64,000 nucleotides of DNA from Kingdonia uniflora. Taxonomy: Eukaryota > Streptophyta > Magnoliopsida > Ranunculales > Circaeasteraceae. The stretch spans positions 434,001-498,000 of the forward strand of contig JACGCM010002776.1 of assembly GCA_014058105.1 (NCBI GenBank), given 5' to 3'. A program made the position numbers and the translations under genes. A model generated the notes under the pieces. It saw nothing but the letters and a program-made list of their open reading frames with translations. It did not search any database and was not told the origin of the DNA. Of the stretch, positions 58,211 to 64,000 are shown piece after piece (position 1 is the first letter of the stretch; each line of letters starts with the position of its first letter).

Positions 58211-60656
58211 TCCTTTTAAGGAAAGTTGAGATGTAATCCCGATAATCTTCCTCACTATTCGAGCCATGAGGAGTATATTGGAAACCATTCCAATAATGTA
58301 TTCTAACCTTTAGACATGGAGTAAATGCACAAAACCTTATCCGTCATTTTGTCTGATAGTTATTACGTGATAAGCATTATCATGTATCTCCCTAAACTCT
58401 GGAAAATCCGGCTAGATTTACGAGTTTATAAAGTGGACTAGATACCCCGTATCGTACCGTTAGAGAGTAATAACATGACGTACTTAGTTTGTTCTATCAT
58501 GTTGGCAGTGCCAATGATATTCGTGTCATCCCTGATGCACAAGGTTGGATAAGAAATATATTAATATCTCAAAAGGATCGTGTGTGTGGTACTAATGTCT
58601 CTTAGACATGTCTCGCCACTCATTTGATTATCGGTCCTGCTCAATGAGCAGATAGATCCATAGTCGGGTTTTATATAGTAGATCAACTATCATACATAGA
58701 ATTTAACAACTTAATAAGCAATATATTCACAGACAAAATCAAAGAGACCAATCTCATAGATGCGATACCAAACCGGTGCATGTTATGAGCCTTGTATTAA
58801 ACTAAACTCTGAAGAGTTCCTAACTCAGTCAATGATAGAACTATTAAATCAAAACTACTACTACACAACAAATAAAGTTACTACTTGGCAATGCTCTCTA
58901 GGTGACATCATTCATCTACTGAGAATTTGCTACTGTTCATTCTCAGAACTTGATCCAAAGTTGTATTGGTATCATAGTAGAAATCTATGGCCACTGACTC
59001 TACCGTAGGGAGGTTTGTGCCAGCTGAGATCCCGTGGTAAGTTTGGGGCTGATCTCTTTAGATCGTCTAGGGTACCTTGCAATCCCGTTCCTGACTATCT
59101 CGTATCTATTTTAGAATTCATCCAATTCCATTTTGGTCAATTGGTAAACTTCTTATTCCCCTTGCTCAGGTTACTAATGGCTGGAATTTAATCCTGCCTT
59201 TATTACCACCTCTCGAGAATCTACGGTTGTGACCCTGTCCGTAACTTCCCCTGTCACTAAACCCAATATTCTGTAACCCTGTCACATGCTTACTCTTAGT
59301 AGGTATAAGCTTGAAGTTCCTAACCAGTAGCTTATCATTTTACTCATAAATGAGGAAAACTTAAATTAGGTCTGCGTGCATTGCGATCTATCAAATGCTG
59401 CCTCGGAAGCACAATATTTGAAGTGTAGAAAATGTAATAGAATATTCCCAATATCTCTATTACCTCAACTATTTCTCCATGTGAGATTATAATGTAGTTG
59501 TACTTCCGAATAAAAATTCTATGGCAGTCATATAATACAATACTAGTATAGGGTAGTCCATTATCAGGTCTTCCTAAATACGAAGGCGAGGGTACAAACA
59601 AAGCTCCTACTTTATTATTTAGAGACTCATTGTTCTCAACAATAGTCCTTTCCAGATTCTGGAATAGCTAGCAAATTAATTTCAGTATCCATACAGGTCA
59701 AGTATATTGGTACCTGAAATAGAAATTACAGTATAAGGAAAACTAATGCTCTGAGTGTCACCAACATCTATTATGCATGCAGATCAATTCCAGTAGTAGT
59801 ACTTGATGAACATTCCTTACATATAGGCAATTCATAGTATTCAAGTCAGTGATTCCCAATCATTACTTATTGGTGAACCTAGTTTATATCCTATTACTTA
59901 TAAAATCCTATTTAAGTACATGATTTCCAATTATTACTTATGGTTCATAGTATATAGTATAATGAAGCACATGATTCCCAATCATTACTTGCAAGTGAAC
60001 CCGATTCATGGCTCTATACTCATGAGATCCTATTAAGCGTCAAATCCTAATTTTACCCTGTAAAATGGTGATCTTAACCTTAAAGTACATTTTAATAGAG
60101 TCTTAGTCAAAACAGCTATTCAAAACCAATTGATGTTACATTCCTTATTCTAACAACTAGGGTGCTCTAATCCCTAAAGTTCTATAAGGTTGGTATATTC
60201 TGGCCCATTTGCTACGAATATAAGGGATATTAGATGTTTAACAGACAAGTGGTCCCACCCTAAAGTTTGTTGGGTTTACAAGATAGGTTGATTATGTATG
60301 TCTTTAAACTAACATTCTAGGGTATTATAGGTTGCTATTAGTGTATATATACTTCTAAATATTATCATGTAACATCTAATTGTACCTAGATACGAAAAAT
60401 TGGTTCCTCAAATACCAAGTTTTTCAAAATAAGACTAAGTCAATTCTCAATTGAGTTATAATTATTTGTCATTGACAATTAACTGTGATTTAAATAGGAC
60501 TCCTAGCCGTATCCTAAATTAGTTTGGGTTTCGTATTATCTGTAATCACCAGATCATGATAATTAGTATCCTAGGGGCATAACATTAATATCATATTAGC
60601 TATCGTACGATACTTATATCCTATAGAAGTGAGTCAGTTTTTCTATAAAAGGCACC
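58211..60656 (-). other. Decayed copia F gag/protease region
   Basis: By position this should hold gag and protease of F, but stops are so frequent that I could not recognise the domains. A 63-base-spaced motif around CCCAATCATTACTTA repeats loosely near 59860-59990. No primer binding site was recognised next to the LTR. Confidence 0.4.
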
Positions 60657-61949
60657 TGTTCCTGGGTAGGTCTAGTCAATAGAAATTTTTCAAAAAAAAA
60701 TAAAAATACTCAATTTAACCAAGAATTGGAATTGGGTTATTTATAGCCAATTCAATGTCTGGACCGGTCCTAGACCGGTCTGACTCGGTCTGGGTTAAGG
60801 CCTGGACCGTGTTGACCGGTCTAGACCGATTTGACCCAATCACATGTATCCCACACGTGCTATACATGTCTGCCACACGTGCCACACACGTGACAACCAT
60901 ACATGTCTCACACGTTCCACACGTGTCTGCCACGAGTCACTCCGGTGACGGTCCGATAGCCGGTACGATGACAGTCCGGTGACTACCACGTGTTACCACC
61001 CGGTAACTGCCACGTATCACCCTCGGTGACTGCTACTAGTCACCACACGTACCACACGTATAACACGTACCTCACACGTGCCTACCACGTGTCATGCCAC
61101 GTCAACATACCACATGTCCTCAGCACGTGTTATTTCTGACGTCAGCACTGTAGACCCCAATTCTACGCCAGCATGCCACGTGTCATTGACACGCGTTACT
61201 GTTGAAGTCAGTAAAGGATAAGGAAGACATCATCAAACAGATAATTATTTTAAAAAATAATTTATTTTATTTGCTGATGTCATCTGACCTAAATACACCG
61301 TTTTTGCCTGTGAAACTATCTAGTTTCAATGTGAGTTCCTCGCCGATTGGGACATATTCCTGAGATGTGCTATATACCGTTGAAAAGATCATGGGGTAGG
61401 CTTTCTAACCAAAGTGGTCTCGCCAATATCGAATATTCAAAGAGAATATAATTTTGGTTTGAAAATAGCCCATAATCAAAGGTAAAAAAAATCAAAATTG
61501 GCTATTTTTAATCTGAAAAAAATAAGAAAAAATGCTACTCATCGATATTTAGATATCATAAAATATTGATTAGGTAGAAATTGAATCTAAATTCGAAAAT
61601 CTTTCAAATACCTCTCCTGATCGCAAGATTTCCCTAAAAACGCTGATTGGAGAGTGATATTATTTCTCCTCTATATTCACTAGCTTACGTGTTGATAACG
61701 TGTTTGGAAATAGTAGAATAGAAGCTATCAATTCAATATCTTTAGAGCAATTAAGAGAAGAGAGATTTCTTATTGATTTGGGAACTGTTTCTCTGTACGT
61801 AATACAAAGTAGATAACCCTATAATATAGGTTACCAAACCTACTCAAACTCTCCCCATAAACCCTAAAGACATATGAGCTTGTTAGGAGTCCAATTGGAC
61901 ACCCCAACCCAGTTGGGCTCCTAGCTTGTGCTGAACCCAACTCCTAACA
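60657..61949 (-). repeat. 5' LTR of copia element F, with CACGTG array
   Basis: Aligns with 46877-48140 and ends CAACTCCTAACA at 61949. It has at least nine CACGTG boxes between 60856 and 61191, plus CTGACGTCAG at 61136-61145. It is more divergent from its partner than the LTR pairs of D, so F is the older insertion. Confidence 0.8.
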
Positions 61950-62780
61950 CTTTCTTCTATTTTTTTCACATCTCCAATCGTTTTAAACAGCATTACAATT
62001 TATCGTGTTAAACATCAAAATACCAAAAATACTATCGATAAATACATATTTTTTTGGTATAAACCAGTTCTTTTCTTTAAGGATTAAAATATTGAGTGAT
62101 AAAAATATTATGATAAAATCAAAATACTATGATAAAATCTGAATGGTGAGGGGTCGATAAATACTCTGGTTTCGATATTTTGAAATGGAGAAATTACATG
62201 TTTTTGTTCTTCTCTCTTTAATAACTAATCTTGTCAGACTTGTAATCCATCCAAATTGGCATCACTGCAAGACAAAAGGGATTTACCTGCAACATCATAA
62301 GGTTTAATTAGATGTTAAGATTCAAGGATGAACTAAAAAAAAAAAAAAAAAAAAAGGATTTAGAATATATCTAGGAAATTGTTGTTCTTTATTCTTTCAA
62401 ATAAAAAAGGAAAGAACTAATAGCGAGTATAAGATAGAAGAACAAACTAAACAAAAAATTATGAAAGACAGGAAAAATCAATCTAAATGATGTTTTACCT
62501 AAATATATAATATAAAGAACACTAAATAACAGTTTTTGAGACTGTTGTTGTGACATTCATTCTGGAAAGAAAATAAGATAATAACATATAAAAAACTCTC
62601 ATGATAAGCTTTAAGAGAGCAACAATAGCATATAAAAACTTCAAGCTTTAACCTGCACTAGTCAAAGAACTAGGAAAATCTAGTTAATAGCTAGAGAAAT
62701 CTCACTGCACTTATATCGCCATAAATCATTTATCGTCTAACCTCGAATTCGAAATATACAACTTACTATTAGCAGTTATT
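61950..62780. other. Intergenic, with a poly(A) run
   Basis: AT-rich. About 21 consecutive A at 62336-62356, possibly the 3' end of an unrecognised LINE or SINE read on the plus strand. No other feature. Confidence 0.4.
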
Positions 62781-63475
62781 TGAGAATACAAGTATCAGGT
62801 CTAAGGATGCCATCGGTTTGCACAGCTTTCAGGAATACCGACATTTGGTCAGATCTATAGTCACCGTGCCTGTAAATATCAACCAAGGGCTTTGGCCTTT
62901 TAGTAAAATTTAGCTCCAAGGGAGATTATTAAATCATTCCCTTTGTCAGAGTCTTGATAACTCCTGACACTATTGCATGATAACCTCGGCAACATTCACA
63001 TTATTCAATGTCGTCTTAACTTCAGCTAAGATAAAATAAATAATTAGAGAAGGCTTGTAAGCCAAAGATCAAAGCATGTGCTTCAACAACTCATACCTCT
63101 TTTGCTTGAATTTGCTATACTTATCTGATATCATTTTCTGTATTTTCCTGAAATCTGCTTACTCCTTTGGATATTCTCTTTCCTTTCCTATAAGAGCCTC
63201 AGACAGTCTCATGTCCCGAAGAAGTTAATTAGTTAATGGCTGTAGAAGATCAAATTTCCATTTGGACTGAAAGTTTAATCTGGTCCAATTGACATTTATC
63301 CGATAACTCCTGATGACATTCTTGTAGCTGTTCAATCTGTGACTCCTTTGAAGTTATTTGACTATTCAGCTTCCTTGAGCTTGCCGTAATACTACTCAGT
63401 TCTTCTCCAAATCCTAAATAGCCTTCTCACGGTGGTCTGGTTTGGAACTCCACTCCTGAACTTCTTCATTTAGTT
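62781..63475 (-). pseudogene. Degenerate fragment of a host coiled-coil protein gene
   Basis: Minus-strand translations give clearly protein-like segments. 63420-63250: EELSSITASSRKLNSQIT, then KESQIEQLQECHQELSDKCQ. 63240-63110, in another frame: LRDMRLSEALIGKEREYP, then DFRKIQKMISDKYSKFKQK. 62915-62785: KRPKPLVDIYRHGDYRSDQM, then SVFLKAVQTDGILRPDT followed by CILK-stop. These look like successive exons of the C-terminal part of a plant coiled-coil protein, with a frameshift and stops. The upstream end meets a copia-type LTR at 63481. I could not identify the parent gene. Confidence 0.5.
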
Positions 63476-63480
63476 GATTT

Positions 63481-64000
63481 TGTTGAGAATAGAGGTAGCT
63501 AATCTCTCTTCTACGACAATTACGATACGCGGAATATGCCAATCAGTCAAACTAAGAAACATAGAACAATAAAGAACACAAAGTTTCCAGAGGAGGGAAG
63601 TGGAAAACCCTAATGGATAAAAACCACTCCCCGAAATATCTACTAAGATGATCAAACAGGTTACAACGATCACTCCAAGCTTCTCCAACTTTAATAGAGT
63701 TTCTCAAATTCTAGGTCTCTAGAATTAAACTCACAGGAAAAAGATAAGCTAACAAAATACTAAGTCCTCTTTATATACTAGAGGACTAAATACAAATGAA
63801 CAGATCTCGAGGCAAAACTTGACGTCTCAGAAGAACTCACAAAAGCAACCAGACAAAACTAGTTCGAACGAAACATAAAGTCGTTAGAACGACTTTAGCG
63901 ATTAAAGGTTTCAGCCATAGAAAACATGCATATCGCTCGAACGAAATCCAATCTTGTTCGAACGACTTCTTTGATCTTCAAATCCAAAATGTAAAATTAG
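63481..64000 (-). repeat. Copia-type LTR, minus orientation, cut by window end
   Basis: Starts TGTTGAGAATAG (63481). Read on the minus strand it has TATATAAAGAGGAC (about 63780), GATCGTTGTAACC (about 63668), AGGGTTTTCCAC (about 63610) and a terminus CTATTCTCAACA. The same series marks the LTR remnant at 13924-14791, so both belong to one family. No primer binding site adjoins it on the left, so it is a solo or displaced LTR. Confidence 0.6.

Larger units (their letters stand above)
46877..61949 (-). mobile_element. Element F: Ty1/copia retrotransposon carrying nested, truncated element C
   Basis: Long LTRs at about 46877-48140 and 60657-61949, with pol on the minus strand: integrase start near 58100, RT at about 49850-49286, RNase H end at 48882-48503. 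The 3' LTR is on the left, next to a polypurine tract (minus strand CCAAGGGGGAT at 48151-48141). Pol is interrupted between integrase and RT by element C, and the integrase core is missing. The left LTR borders (TGTTC) are inferred and no target duplication was identified. Pol is decayed. Confidence 0.8.

Overview
The window is a repeat-dominated piece of a plant nuclear genome, probably a eudicot. It is AT-rich, full of LTR retrotransposons, and holds one clearly functional host gene: a spliced, 56-codon plant-type 40S ribosomal protein S29 gene at 16051-17980. I saw no tRNA, rRNA or CRISPR sequence.

Layout. 1-5211 is the 3' half of a Ty3/gypsy element (A), inserted into an older gypsy pol (E, 5212-7771). 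7.8-15.8 kb is intergenic DNA with a decayed Ty1/copia pol, a MULE transposase remnant, a tRNA-derived SINE with 17-bp target duplications, a copia-type LTR remnant and a MITE-like inverted-repeat element just upstream of RPS29. 19486-46308 is one gypsy element (B, minus orientation, about 14.2 kb of its own sequence). Its integrase ORF was split by a second complete gypsy element (D, 27725-40344, plus orientation, perfect 5-bp duplication GTTAG). 46877-61949 is a Ty1/copia element (F, minus orientation) that contains a truncated third copy (C, 50173 to about 57996) of the A/B family. 62.8-64 kb holds a decayed coiled-coil gene fragment and part of another copia-type LTR.

The most interesting system is in the gypsy elements. 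A, B and C carry, between pol and the 3' LTR, a cassette of genes on the strand opposite to gag-pol: two short ORFs and one long gene of six exons. Splice sites lie at matching positions in all three copies (four exons are visible in A), and a TATA-box promoter precedes each gene in the cassette. The long protein has a basic N-terminus, a central domain resembling the plant 'putative gypsy-type transposon' domain, and a long coiled-coil C-terminus. The unrelated-looking element D has a diverged version in the same place and orientation. Antisense extra ORFs are known in the Tat lineage of Ty3/gypsy; the conserved intron and promoter layout shown here is the part worth following. Every copy here is inactivated by nonsense changes or frameshifts.

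Two other items stand out. RPS29 has a 164-bp tandem triplication that repeats its last splice acceptor and its terminal Tyr-Arg-stop codons three times. The copia F LTRs carry a dense array of CACGTG boxes plus a TGACGTCA palindrome.
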